Assembly (NCBI GenBank): GCA_900557255.1
Contig: USSA01000010.1
Span: 1-34,969, forward strand
Source of the DNA: an uncultured Prevotella sp.
Lineage (GTDB): Bacteria > Bacteroidota > Bacteroidia > Bacteroidales > Bacteroidaceae
Direction: 5' to 3'
DNA length: 34,969 nt
Shown: one piece after another, positions 9,024 through 18,376 of the stretch
Layout: each line of letters starts with the position of its first letter
Position numbering within the stretch: the first letter of the stretch is position 1
Position numbers and translations under genes: made by a program
The notes under the pieces: model-generated
Database searches by the model: none
What the model saw: the letters and a program-made list of their open reading frames with translations, nothing else
Told to the model about the DNA's origin: nothing

Positions 9024-11311
9024 TATTTTAATTCAAACTTCAGAGTCTGTACATTTTTACTGTTTGGACCAACCATTACCTCGAATTCTCCAGGTTCATA
9101 CTTATATTCCAATTCCTGATTATAGAATTTCAAATCATCAGGGGTAAGAGTAAAGGTAACTGTTTTTGTCTCGCCTTTCTTCAAACAGATTCTTTCAAAA
9201 CCCTTCAATTCCTTCACTGGTCTAGACACACTTCCTACCAAATCGCGGATATAAAGTTGAACTATCTCATCTGCATCATAATTACCAGTATTTGTGACAT
9301 CTACCGAAATCAGAATCTTACCATTCTCTGAAAGAATTGTACTAGAAAGAGATGGCTTTCCGTAGCGGAATGTGGTATATGAAAGTCCATAACCGAATGG
9401 ATATAACGGTTCATTATCTATATCCAAATAGTTGCTGCGGAACTTCATAAACCATTTTCCATCCTCAAGCGGTCTACCTGTATTCAAATGATTGTAGAAG
9501 AGAGGAATTTGCCCTACACTCTTTGGCATAGTGGCTGTCAGTTTACCACTTGGAACCTTATCACCAAACAAGACATCACAAATAGCATCAGCCGATTCAC
9601 ATCCACCAAACCAGACATTCAAGATAGCAGGGAAGTTCTCCTTTTCCCAAGTCATCACAGTAGTTCTTCCTGAGAAATTAACAAGCACAATAGGCTTGCC
9701 CATTTTTTTAAGAGCAGCCAACAAATTCTTCTGAGCATCAGGTATTTCCAAATTAGTTCTACTACTACATTCACCACTCATTTCTGAAGACTCGCCCACA
9801 GCAGCAACAATAACATCAGCCTGTTTAGCTACAGCAATTGCCTCCTTCAACATCTCTTCTGCAGATCGCAGATCACGCATTTCTCTTCCAAACATAGTAG
9901 CATCAGCCTCTCTCTTTGCATCATACAACAGATTAGAGCCTTTAGCATAAAGCACTTCTGCTTTATTTCCTACAGCCTCCTTAAAAGCCTGAAGCACAGT
10001 TTTATTATCATTCAATCGGGCAGCAACGCTCCATGTTCCCGACATATTACTACGAGTATCTGCCAAAGGACCAACCAAAGCAATTTTACCTTTTTTCTGC
10101 AAAGGCAAAAGATTACCCTCGTTCTTCAACAGAACAAAGGTTTCTGCAGCAATCTTACGAGCGATAGCCTTGTGCTCTGGTGTAAAGATCTCCTTTTTTG
10201 CCCTTTTTTCGCTACAATATCTATAAGGATCATCAAACAGACCTAGCTTATATTTAGCTTCCAATATACGACGACAAGCCGTATTAACCGTCACCTCAGA
10301 AACCTTTCCTTCTTTTATTGATTTTTCTATAGTACCAACAAAGCCATCGGAAACCATATCCATATCGGTACCCGCATTCAACGCCATAGCAGAAACCTGC
10401 TGCAAATTGCCCATTCCATGTGCAATCATTTCTTCGATAGCCGTATAATCTGTTACAACCATTCCCTTGAATCCCCACATATTTCTGAGCACATCAGTCA
10501 AAAGCCATTTGTTACCAGACGCAGGTATACCTTCTACCACATTAAAAGAAGTCATCACACTTAATGCACCAGCATCAACAGCAGCCTTATAAGGAGGCAT
10601 ATAATAGTTAAACATACGCCATCTACTCATGTCTACCGTATTGTAATCTCTTCCAGCCTCAGCCCCACCATAAAGAGCAAAATGCTTGACACAAGCCATG
10701 ACTGTATTTGGTGCAGACAAATCATTACCTTGGTAACCTTCTACCATAGCCTTGGCTATGCAAGAACCCAAATAAGGGTCTTCTCCATTGCCTTCAGACA
10801 TTCTACCCCAACGAGGATCTCTACAAATATCAAGCATAGGGCTGAAAGTCCAGTTAATGCCATCAGCCGAAGCCTCTTGAGCTGCAATTTGAGCAGACAG
10901 CTTGATTGCCTCCATATCCCATGAACAAGACAACGAGAAAGGTATCGGGAACACGGTTTCGTAGCCGTGAATTACGTCCATTCCAAAGAGAAGTGGTATT
11001 TTCAAGCGACTTTGTTCTACTGCAATTTTTTGAACTTCCTTAATGTTCTTCACACCTTTCAAGTTGAAGAGTCCACCAACTTCTCCTCGTTTGATTTTTC
11101 CTGCAACATCACTACTTTTAGCCTGTCCTGTTACTATTTCACCTGTTACGGGAAGATTAAGCTGTCCCAACTTCTCCTGTAAGGTCATCTTACTCATCAA
11201 ATTATCGATGAACTTATTCATTTTTGCATATTCTCCGGTTTGCTGTGCCATAGCCGGACTTACTCCCATGGCAAGCGTTACGAAAGAAAGTATCCAGTTT
11301 TTTGCTTTCAT
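9023..11311 (-). CDS. bglX: GH3 beta-glucosidase (BglX-like)
   Basis: This 762-residue secreted enzyme is a family 3 glycoside hydrolase, a retaining beta-glucosidase acting in the periplasm. A signal peptide ends at about residue 22 (PAMA before QQTGEY). The TIM-barrel domain covers about 30-360: DPRWGR at 165-170, KH at 209-210 and the nucleophile Asp288 in VVTDYTAIEE. The alpha/beta sandwich domain (about 385-620) contains AAVGESSEMSGE, which should hold the acid/base Glu. A fibronectin-III-like domain closes the chain at about 650-735. Length fits BglX. It lies 11 bases after the GH144-like gene and overlaps the SGNH gene by one base. A GH3 enzyme next to a GH144 in Bacteroides thetaiotaomicron (BT_3567, from memory) acts on beta-1,2-glucooligosaccharides, which suggests this linkage here. 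Confidence 0.93.
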   Translation of the reverse strand: MKAKNWILSFVTLAMGVSPAMAQQTGEYAKMNKFIDNLMSKMTLQEKLGQLNLPVTGEIVTGQAKSSDVAGKIKRGEVGGLFNLKGVKNIKEVQKIAVEQSRLKIPLLFGMDVIHGYETVFPIPFSLSCSWDMEAIKLSAQIAAQEASADGINWTFSPMLDICRDPRWGRMSEGNGEDPYLGSCIAKAMVEGYQGNDLSAPNTVMACVKHFALYGGAEAGRDYNTVDMSRWRMFNYYMPPYKAAVDAGALSVMTSFNVVEGIPASGNKWLLTDVLRNMWGFKGMVVTDYTAIEEMIAHGMGNLQQVSAMALNAGTDMDMVSDGFVGTIEKSIKEGKVSEVTVNTACRRILEAKYKLGLFDDPYRYCSEKRAKKEIFTPEHKAIARKIAAETFVLLKNEGNLLPLQKKGKIALVGPLADTRSNMSGTWSVAARLNDNKTVLQAFKEAVGNKAEVLYAKGSNLLYDAKREADATMFGREMRDLRSAEEMLKEAIAVAKQADVIVAAVGESSEMSGECSSRTNLEIPDAQKNLLAALKKMGKPIVLVNFSGRTTVMTWEKENFPAILNVWFGGCESADAICDVLFGDKVPSGKLTATMPKSVGQIPLFYNHLNTGRPLEDGKWFMKFRSNYLDIDNEPLYPFGYGLSYTTFRYGKPSLSSTILSENGKILISVDVTNTGNYDADEIVQLYIRDLVGSVSRPVKELKGFERICLKKGETKTVTFTLTPDDLKFYNQELEYKYEPGEFEVMVGPNSKNVQTLKFELK

Positions 11312-11322
11312 AATTTTGTTTT

Positions 11323-12696
11323 TTATTTATAGGTAAAACCTAGTTTCGTTAATCCTTCTTGTACCTCAGGGCAACTCATGAAGAGTTTCCACAAAAGTCC
11401 TGAGCGATAATTTTCTATCATCGGAGCTATCGTCAGTTGATCTATTGCCAAATAACGGGGCACTGTCCATTTTTTTGTTTCAGAGAAGGCATCATAGAAT
11501 CCATACTTGCCCCAAATCCAAGCCCCCTTGGCATAGAAATATTTAAGGGCATTCATTGACTGTTCTGGTGTATATGGGAAAGAAGATAGAGCCGCTGTTG
11601 GCGTTATCACACCTAAATCATTATTTGGTGCATGAGCCGAATAGCCATCAACCGAATAGCTAGCAGTCAAACCCCAGCATTTTTTTCCATAACCTTTATA
11701 GCCTTTAGGATTACGAACGCAGTATTCGTAATCGCTCAGAGCATGGTTCTGTACTACATTCCAATAGTTGGCATACTGGTCCGACAAATTTCTAGGATCG
11801 AGCCCGATATATGAATATTGAGCCCAGAAAAGCGGACCGCCCATTTGTTCTGCTCCATTATGTTTCAACTCCAATGCATAACCAAAAGGCTTAGCTGTAC
11901 TCTTGATTCCGCCACTACGAGCCCATCCTTTATGATAGCAGTCTGCTGAAATAGAATGAGTAGGTGAAGCCGCTCCAAGAATGTAAGTAATCAGACACTC
12001 GTTATAGCCCTCCAAAGGAAAGTTCATTTCCCATCCATAGTTAGGCGACCAATGCCAATAAAGTACATCCTGCCCCCCACGACGATACCAGTCGAATTCC
12101 ATTTCCTTCCATAACTTGTCAATGCTAGCAGCAACTTGCTTCTCTTCGACATTTCCATCTTTGAAATACTGTCGGGCACAGAGCAAACTAGTCATAAGAA
12201 ACGAACTTTCTACTAAATCTCCACCATCATCTTTTCGACCGAAGGGAACAATTCTGCCTGTCTTACCATTGATCCAATGTGGCCAAACACCATGAAAACG
12301 ATCAGCATTCTCTAAGAAGTTCACTATCTTCCTAAATCTCTTTACCCCTTCCTGACGGTCAATAAAACCACGATCGATACCAACCAGTAAACCTGCAATT
12401 CCAAATCCACTTCCACCGGTTGTAACCACATCTTTATCATTCTGCGGATAAATGCCATCCAGATGAATACGTTCTGGCGCCAGTCCTGAATTACTTTCCG
12501 CACCATCCCACATATAATTAAGGTGTACTTTCTGTATATAGTCCAACATTTCATTATCATTAGCAAAGGATGTTGGCCTATCTTGCTTTACTGAAGGCGG
12601 AAGTGTTGCTGCTGGAGTATTCTCCCCAGATGCTCCACATGAAGTCCATGACAATGTCAACATGAAGAGCGATATTAGTGTTTTATTGATTTTCAT
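11323..12696 (-). CDS. GH144-like beta-1,2-glucanase / glycoamylase-domain lipoprotein
   Basis: This 457-residue protein carries the glycoamylase-like (COG5368) toroid found in GH144 beta-1,2-glucanases. The N-terminus looks like a lipoprotein signal peptide with Cys20 (LSWTSC, Trp at -3 being atypical), followed by a Pro/Ser-rich linker to about residue 45. Family-like blocks are VTTGGSGFGIAGLLVGIDRG (91-110), the acidic block DDGGDLVESSF (156-166) and GWEMNFPLEGYNECLITYIL (221-240). A late block contains YSVDGYSAHAPNNDLGVITPTAA. The enzyme would cut beta-1,2-glucan chains to short oligomers at the cell surface or in the periplasm, for the GH3 enzyme next door to finish. Assignment to GH144 rather than a related glycoamylase family is by recognition only, so specificity is uncertain. 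A 148-base gap separates it from the EEP gene. Confidence 0.8.
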   Translation of the reverse strand: MKINKTLISLFMLTLSWTSCGASGENTPAATLPPSVKQDRPTSFANDNEMLDYIQKVHLNYMWDGAESNSGLAPERIHLDGIYPQNDKDVVTTGGSGFGIAGLLVGIDRGFIDRQEGVKRFRKIVNFLENADRFHGVWPHWINGKTGRIVPFGRKDDGGDLVESSFLMTSLLCARQYFKDGNVEEKQVAASIDKLWKEMEFDWYRRGGQDVLYWHWSPNYGWEMNFPLEGYNECLITYILGAASPTHSISADCYHKGWARSGGIKSTAKPFGYALELKHNGAEQMGGPLFWAQYSYIGLDPRNLSDQYANYWNVVQNHALSDYEYCVRNPKGYKGYGKKCWGLTASYSVDGYSAHAPNNDLGVITPTAALSSFPYTPEQSMNALKYFYAKGAWIWGKYGFYDAFSETKKWTVPRYLAIDQLTIAPMIENYRSGLLWKLFMSCPEVQEGLTKLGFTYK

Positions 12697-12717
12697 TACC
12701 TTATTATATATTATATG
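12697..12717 (-). promoter_or_regulatory. A/T-rich leader with AAGG before the GH144-like gene
   Basis: The 21 bases immediately 5' of the start on the minus strand end in TATATAATAAGGTA, directly followed by ATG. They match the bamA leader (3224-3244) at 20 of 21 positions. The spacing of AAGG to ATG (3 bases) is short for a classical ribosome binding site. The rest of the gap to 12844 is A/T-rich with a 10-base palindrome GTTACGTAAC at 12741-12750 and no TAnnTTTG box on the minus strand. Confidence 0.45.
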
Positions 12718-12844
12718 TTTTATTATACTTTAATTACTTTGTTACGTAACAAGTACCCAGTTTTCATCGATTGTCCTCAATTTACATCTTGAAGAAAAAT
12801 AACAATATCAGAAAAGAGTGATTCTTTTATTCTTGTAGATGCTA

Positions 12845-13693
12845 TTATTTATAGTTTAAATCAACCAGTACTGGAAAATGGTCTGAAAGATAGACCTTCT
12901 CCGGTTTATCATCTATCACACGATAACGGGTAGCTTTTACGTTCTTATTCACAAACACATGATCAAGCAATGGGCATTCACCGACAGGAAGACGACCGAA
13001 ATCATGCCAAGAATAATTAGGACCATATTTAACAGGCGCTATATCACGAACACTTTTCATGCCATTTTGGCGAAGCACCATGAATGGCGGTTCACCATCT
13101 GAGCAATTATAATCAGCTGTGATAATCACAGGCAACCCCTTAGCGCACTCATCTATCTTTTTAAGAATCAACCGAATACCTTCCTTTCTTGCAATCTGCC
13201 CATCATTATCAAGGTGAGTATTGAAGAAAGCTATCTTCTTGTGGTTGATTTTATCTTCTAAGATAGCCCAGCTACAAACACGATTATAAGAAGCATCCCA
13301 ACCTTTTACACCAAACACATCTGGAGTCTCGCTCAAAGAGAAATCACCATGCTTAATAAGTTTAAAACGACTTTTCAGATAAAATAGAGGACTATGCTCA
13401 CCCTGATGTTTACCATCATCTCGTCCTACGCCAAGTGCTTCGTATTGAGGAAGTTTTGATTTTAAATCATCCATTTGATTAGGGCAAACTTCCTGCATAC
13501 CCAAAAGATCCGGCTGATAGTAATTGAGCATATCAACAACAGCCCCTTTTCGATTGTTCCAGATATTATCTCCATCTGATGCAGCATCCAATCGGATATT
13601 AAAGGTCATCACGCTCACTTTCTGGGCATGAGTAGACAGAATACAAAAGATGCATAATGTCAGAAAAGAGAATATTCTATAGACTTTATTCAT
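12845..13693 (-). CDS. Secreted endonuclease/exonuclease/phosphatase (EEP) family protein
   Basis: This 282-residue protein has the EEP fold shared by DNase I, AP endonucleases, sphingomyelinases and inositol phosphatases. A signal peptide ends at about residue 23 (STHA before QKVSV), so it works outside the cytoplasm and is unlikely to be a DNA-repair enzyme. Metal and catalytic motifs are complete: TFNIR with Asn32, QEV with Glu68, NTHLDND with His160 and Asp162, TADYN with Asp194 and Asn196 (more often GDFN), DH at 244-245 and SDHFPV with Asp271 and His272. It follows susD in the PUL1 operon after a 85-base gap with a hairpin. EEP proteins are frequent in Bacteroidota PULs; here it might hydrolyse a phosphodiester substituent on the glycan, such as phosphoglycerol. 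That role is inferred from context only. Confidence 0.88.
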   Translation of the reverse strand: MNKVYRIFSFLTLCIFCILSTHAQKVSVMTFNIRLDAASDGDNIWNNRKGAVVDMLNYYQPDLLGMQEVCPNQMDDLKSKLPQYEALGVGRDDGKHQGEHSPLFYLKSRFKLIKHGDFSLSETPDVFGVKGWDASYNRVCSWAILEDKINHKKIAFFNTHLDNDGQIARKEGIRLILKKIDECAKGLPVIITADYNCSDGEPPFMVLRQNGMKSVRDIAPVKYGPNYSWHDFGRLPVGECPLLDHVFVNKNVKATRYRVIDDKPEKVYLSDHFPVLVDLNYK

Positions 13694-13722
13694 AATAAAC
13701 GCATTGATTGTGAGTATTCATC

Positions 13723-13758
13723 CTATAGGACCAGCCCCATTACAGAGCCGGTCCATAG
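13723..13758 (-). promoter_or_regulatory. Intercistronic hairpin between susD and the EEP gene
   Basis: CTATAGGACCAGC (13723-13735) pairs with GCCGGTCCATAG (13747-13758), with one bulged A and one mismatch and an 11-base loop. No T-tract follows on the minus strand, so it is more likely an RNA-stabilising or attenuating hairpin than a full terminator. It would set the level of the enzyme genes below susCD. Confidence 0.55.
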
Positions 13759-13778
13759 ATTTATATAAGAGAGATTGA

Positions 13779-15248
13779 TTATTCCCCGATTGGTTCTTTC
13801 TTCAAGTCAGGATTATCATTTACGGTCATGAATGGCAACGGATAGTAAGTCTTAGCCTCTGTCCATCCCTTTGGTCCTAGCACGGTCTTAGCCTTGCCTG
13901 TACGTACCAAATCGTTATAACGCTCACCCCACTCACAACAGAGTTCCATTCTACGCTCATCAAGAATCTGATCAACCGTTACGTTGGTCAACTCGCCTAG
14001 ATGTGCTCTAGATCTTACCAGATTGAATGGAGCATCACCATTCTTGTTCAAGCGGACCTTAGCCTCGGCATTCATCAGGAGAACATCAGCATAGCGCAAG
14101 ATTCGAATGTTATTATTGCTACCATACTTGGTTCTGCCTTCAGTCAACTCGTTGGTTGGAGTATAAGCCTTACCATTCCAACAATCAGTCTGGGTAGGGT
14201 TTTTCAATGGACGGATAACATCACCACTAGGAGTTGTTGTACCAGCCTCCAGGAAAGAAGTAGTATATCTTACTGTTTCACCACGATTCTTAGCCCATGC
14301 TCTAAACTCAGGGTAAAGACCAATAAAACCCCAGCCAGAAATATTACCATCATTAGCCGGTCCCTGGAACACAAACCACTGGTCGGCATCGACCATTGTA
14401 CCAGAACCAACACCGAAGTCTGTACACTGACATTCCATCAAAGACTCATCACAGAGTTTTCCAGGAATTTTGAACAACTCATAAAAGTCATTATACAACT
14501 CAAAACCACCATTTGCAATGATATCATCAGTCAATCTTTCAACCTCATCATAGTTACCCATATTGAGGTTGATCTTGGCAGCCAACGCCGCAGCTGTGTA
14601 AGCAGTAACAGCACCCTTGTGCTCCATTTGGTTAGGACGCTTACGAGGAGCATTCTCCATTGCATACTTCAAATCCTCCAACATATAGCGATTTACAGAA
14701 TTTAATGTTGAACGTGTCAAATCCTTCTGTGTATTGCTACGCAAGATAGTTACAGGACCAAAAGCCTGTGTCAGACGATAATAAGCATAAGCACGAAGAA
14801 TCTTCACCTCACCTTGATAAGCACGATTGGTCTTCTTGTCTGCTTCAGTAGTCAGATTCTCGGCATATCCTTCCAATGATTCGATAGCAGAATTAGCCAC
14901 CTTAATCATACCATAATACTGATTCCATAATTCCTTTAAGCCCCAGAAGCCATTGTCGTACTTAAAATTGCCGAAGTCTACCAATGGAGCTTGGTCATCA
15001 ATACGACCTGACCAGACATCGTCATCTCTAACAATAGACAAAGGCCAAATCACCCAGTGCATACCACCTGTTCTCAACTTTGCATATACACCTGATACAG
15101 GCTGATACATATCATCGGTCTTTGTAAAATCTACCTTCTCCTCAGGAACTTTGTTCTCTGGGTCAATATCAAGATAGTCACTGCATGAAGTTACACCAAC
15201 CATCAGTGCTCCAACAGCAAAAGCTGATATATATTTATTGATTCTCAT
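13779..15248 (-). CDS. SusD-family glycan-binding lipoprotein (PUL1)
   Basis: This 489-residue protein is a SusD-type surface lipoprotein that caps its partner SusC and binds the glycan to be imported. The signal peptide ends in the lipobox GVTSC with acylated Cys22, followed by SDYLDIDPEN, the usual SusD opening with DYLD. The N-terminal TPR-like helices can be seen, with repeated W/Y-rich segments such as LWNQYYGMIKVANSAIESL and the RAYAYYRLTQAFGPVTIL block. The C-terminal half has the typical NNIRILRYADVLLMNAEA and DQILDERRMELCCEWGERYNDL blocks. The length is on the short side for the family but nothing conserved appears missing. It starts 20 bases after susC. The ligand cannot be read from sequence; the adjoining GH144-like and GH3 enzymes point to a beta-glucan. 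Confidence 0.95.
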   Translation of the reverse strand: MRINKYISAFAVGALMVGVTSCSDYLDIDPENKVPEEKVDFTKTDDMYQPVSGVYAKLRTGGMHWVIWPLSIVRDDDVWSGRIDDQAPLVDFGNFKYDNGFWGLKELWNQYYGMIKVANSAIESLEGYAENLTTEADKKTNRAYQGEVKILRAYAYYRLTQAFGPVTILRSNTQKDLTRSTLNSVNRYMLEDLKYAMENAPRKRPNQMEHKGAVTAYTAAALAAKINLNMGNYDEVERLTDDIIANGGFELYNDFYELFKIPGKLCDESLMECQCTDFGVGSGTMVDADQWFVFQGPANDGNISGWGFIGLYPEFRAWAKNRGETVRYTTSFLEAGTTTPSGDVIRPLKNPTQTDCWNGKAYTPTNELTEGRTKYGSNNNIRILRYADVLLMNAEAKVRLNKNGDAPFNLVRSRAHLGELTNVTVDQILDERRMELCCEWGERYNDLVRTGKAKTVLGPKGWTEAKTYYPLPFMTVNDNPDLKKEPIGE

Positions 15249-15268
15249 TGTTGTATCTTTTTAATTAG

Positions 15269-18200
15269 TTAGAACTGAATTTGAACACCAAATGTATAAG
15301 TGCTTGTCAATGGATATACCTCTGTATCCCACCCCTGTGCATCGCTCAACTCTGGAGTGAAAGCGTTGGCACTGAAAAGAGTCAATGGGCGGTCGGCTGT
15401 TACACTCAAACGGATTGATGGTAAGGTATAGCTACCCATCTTGATATTCTTGAAACTGTAACCGAGAGTTGCATTCTGAATACGGAAGTAGTCTGCGCTC
15501 TCTACGAAGAAAGAATTAACTTTTTGGTCTGATACGTTCCATCCTTTTATCAGTGCCTTAGCAGATGGATATGTGTTGGTTGAACCAGGACCGGTCCAAC
15601 GGTTCTTTACCTGTTCCTCATCAAAGTTGAAGTCACTCTGAGCATATCTCAAAGCACGCTTACGGTTGTACATCTGAGCACCAGCCTGTCCGTATGTACT
15701 CAACTCGAAGTCGAGATTCTTGTAACTGAAACCCAGATTGATACCGTATGTGAAGTTAGGGATATAAGAACCCAATGTCTGCTTATCTGCTGCATCTATC
15801 ACACCATCATGATTTACATCCTCATACTTGAAGTCACCTGGTTCCAAACCGTTTGCTACAGCAATAGGATCATTCTGACACTCCTCTGGAGTCTGATAGA
15901 TACCAACAACCTTGAAACCATAGAAAGAATTCATCTCCTTGCCAACCATATTGATAGTCTTACCACCGTTGATTATGTTAGCGCCACCCAAGCTCTTTAC
16001 CTTATTACGAAGGAAAGACATATTTACACCTGCATGATACTTGAAGTCCTTACCTATACGGTCGTTCCATGTCATAGAGAAATCAAGACCTTCATTCAAA
16101 ATCTTACCATAGTTGCCAGCCAATGACTTATTCTCAAATGAAACCAGCGGAGAAATCACAGCATGCTTGGTCATTCTGTGGAAGTAGTCGGCATCAATAT
16201 TCAAGCGGCCCTGCAAAGTAGAGAGATTGAAACCTGCGTTGATTTCATCTACAACCTCCCACTGCAACCAGCTGAAATATGTATTATTCTGATAGCCAGG
16301 GAAAACAGTATTTCCGAATACACCAGAAGCACTATTACCGGTGGAGATAGATGCGAAGCCATCACTTGCTGCTACGTGGTCGTTACCCAACTTACCCCAG
16401 CTGGCACGAACCTTCAGATAGTCGATAATTGACTGGTTCTTCATCCAGGATTCCTCTGAAATTACCCAAGAAGCACCTACTGATGGGAAGTAACCCCACT
16501 TGTCCTGATACTTAGAAGAACCATCAGCACGCATCGTGAACATCAAGTAATACTTGCTGTCGAAATCATAGTTCAAACGGGCAAAGTAAGACAAACCTCT
16601 AAACTTTGTTCCGTCATCACCCAATGTAATACCTGTTGTGCTACCCTGTCCTAAATACAGATAAGAATCGTTGCCCTCTGGTACATTAGGAGCAGAGCCC
16701 CACAAGTTCTTATAAGTTTCCTGACGCATAGATGTACCAAGCATGGCACCGAAATTGTGCTTACCGAAATTATCCTTATAGGTCAAGGTATTATCCCATA
16801 TATAGTTGTTATACTGGGTATTGGTCTTGGTCAAAGAAGTAGCATTACTCTGCTGATTGCTTTCTACATAGTAGGTAGGAACAAAAGTTCTGCCATCAAT
16901 ATTCTGATAGTTGTAGTTGATACTTGTCTTGAAAGTCAACTTCTCTGGCACGATATTCAACTGAGCATAAAAATTGGTCATATACTGACGCAAATCATTC
17001 TTTGAATCATAGTAGTTGGCTGTAGCTACAGGATTCTTGAAGTTGTCAGACAATCCGATGCTCTTAGGCGAAGCATACTTTTCCGGTTTGGCTTTCTCAT
17101 TGTTATTATCATATACAGGTATCAAACCAGGAGTATTGAATGCTTGCTGCCATGCTGTATTGTTTGGCAAGATCTGGCTTGACTGGCTGAATACTCCATT
17201 GAAACCTACCTTCAACCACTTGGTTGCATCGTAATCTATGGCAGCACGGAAGTTAAGACGCTTATAGTTGTTCTTCACATCCATGATACCATCCTGTGCC
17301 AAGTAGCTCATACCCAAAGAGTAAGTTGACTTATCGCTACCGCCACTGATACCAATACTGTGGTTGGTCATTACTGCTGTACGAAGAAGTTCGTCATACC
17401 AGTCGGTATTTGCACCATAAGTCCACTTATGGAAATCGCTGTCAGCATAGCTACCCCCAAAACGGTCGATAGAATTCTTGATCATTGGGGAGTAAGCATC
17501 AAAGTTTGCTTCCATCAACATGGTAGCATACTGGCTAGAGTTCGCCATCTTCAATACATTTGTAGCTTTCTGAATACCTACATATCCATCGTATGTAATC
17601 TTGGCACTCTGATTCTTAACACCCTTTTTGGTCGTGATGAGTACAACACCATTGGCAGCTCTTACACCATAGATTGCTGCAGCAGAAGCATCCTTCAGAA
17701 TTGTCATATCCTGAATATCATCATTGTTGATGAAGTTGATGTCATCATAGAACATACCATCAACAACATAGAGCGGAGAACTGTTTCCGAAAGAACCGAC
17801 TCCACGGACACGCACTGTAGGACCAGCACCAGGCGTACCACTATTTACGACGTTCACACCTGCAACCTTACCCTGCAAGGCAGACATAGGAGAAGAAGAA
17901 GGTGTAGACTTGATATCATCAGCCTTGATAACGGTGATAGGCGAAGTCAAATCCTTGGCCTTAGCAGAACCGTAACCGATGACTACCACATCATTGAGGT
18001 TCTGGAAATCATCGTTCAAAACTACTTTCAGGTTATCAGTAACCTTTAAGGTCTGAGGCTGCATACCAATGTAATATACATTAATAGTAGCCTTAGGGTT
18101 AACATCTTGGATCGTAAAGTTACCATCCATATCGGTAACGGTAGCCTGGTTAGAGCCAACAATCTTAATGGTCGCACCTATAATAGGGTAACCAGATGTG

Positions 18201-18289
18201 TCTAGGACACTACCTTTCACGACCTTATTCTGCGCAAAAGAGAATTGCGCAAAGCAAGAGAGTGTTAGAAGCAATAATAATTTTTTCAT
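15269..18289 (-). CDS. SusC-family TonB-dependent outer-membrane transporter (PUL1)
   Basis: This 1006-residue protein forms the outer-membrane pore that takes up oligosaccharides with TonB energy. A signal peptide ends at residue 19 (FSFA before QNKVV). A carboxypeptidase-regulatory-like beta domain follows at about 22-105, then a TonB-box-like stretch, DVVVIGYG. The plug domain comes next, with the SusC hallmark ILKDASAAAIYGVRAANGVVLI at about 195-220. The rest is a 22-strand barrel. A Ca-binding-like loop, DVNHDGVIDAADK, lies in the late part. The chain ends FGVQIQF, with a terminal Phe. It is first in the PUL1 operon, 43 or so bases after the predicted start of transcription, and divergent from the regulator gene across a 264-base control region. 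Expression should depend on that regulator. Confidence 0.96.
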   Translation of the reverse strand: MKKLLLLLTLSCFAQFSFAQNKVVKGSVLDTSGYPIIGATIKIVGSNQATVTDMDGNFTIQDVNPKATINVYYIGMQPQTLKVTDNLKVVLNDDFQNLNDVVVIGYGSAKAKDLTSPITVIKADDIKSTPSSSPMSALQGKVAGVNVVNSGTPGAGPTVRVRGVGSFGNSSPLYVVDGMFYDDINFINNDDIQDMTILKDASAAAIYGVRAANGVVLITTKKGVKNQSAKITYDGYVGIQKATNVLKMANSSQYATMLMEANFDAYSPMIKNSIDRFGGSYADSDFHKWTYGANTDWYDELLRTAVMTNHSIGISGGSDKSTYSLGMSYLAQDGIMDVKNNYKRLNFRAAIDYDATKWLKVGFNGVFSQSSQILPNNTAWQQAFNTPGLIPVYDNNNEKAKPEKYASPKSIGLSDNFKNPVATANYYDSKNDLRQYMTNFYAQLNIVPEKLTFKTSINYNYQNIDGRTFVPTYYVESNQQSNATSLTKTNTQYNNYIWDNTLTYKDNFGKHNFGAMLGTSMRQETYKNLWGSAPNVPEGNDSYLYLGQGSTTGITLGDDGTKFRGLSYFARLNYDFDSKYYLMFTMRADGSSKYQDKWGYFPSVGASWVISEESWMKNQSIIDYLKVRASWGKLGNDHVAASDGFASISTGNSASGVFGNTVFPGYQNNTYFSWLQWEVVDEINAGFNLSTLQGRLNIDADYFHRMTKHAVISPLVSFENKSLAGNYGKILNEGLDFSMTWNDRIGKDFKYHAGVNMSFLRNKVKSLGGANIINGGKTINMVGKEMNSFYGFKVVGIYQTPEECQNDPIAVANGLEPGDFKYEDVNHDGVIDAADKQTLGSYIPNFTYGINLGFSYKNLDFELSTYGQAGAQMYNRKRALRYAQSDFNFDEEQVKNRWTGPGSTNTYPSAKALIKGWNVSDQKVNSFFVESADYFRIQNATLGYSFKNIKMGSYTLPSIRLSVTADRPLTLFSANAFTPELSDAQGWDTEVYPLTSTYTFGVQIQF

Positions 18290-18338
18290 AATTTAATCAT
18301 TTTGTTCGTTACTTTTATTTAAGTTTAAAATTGCGGTG

Positions 18339-18370
18339 CAAAGTAAACACTTTTTTGTTTCATTAGCAAA
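18339..18370 (-). promoter_or_regulatory. Promoter of the PUL1 susC operon
   Basis: On the minus strand TTTGC (TTTG at 18367-18370) is followed after 20 bases by TTACTTTG (18339-18346). This is one base off the -7 consensus TAnnTTTG, as expected for an activator-dependent promoter. Transcription would start near 18332, 43 bases before the susC ATG. The phased ACTAY motifs begin only 7 bases upstream of the -33 element. Confidence 0.7.
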
Positions 18371-18376
18371 TTTTGG

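Noticed and set aside
12845..13693. AP endonuclease or DNase role for the EEP protein
   Set aside because: It has a signal peptide and sits in a PUL operon, so a DNA-repair function is unlikely even though the fold is shared.
17360..18049. A 229-codon plus-strand frame inside susC
   Set aside because: It is a shadow of the conserved SusC plug-domain coding region, with no features of its own.
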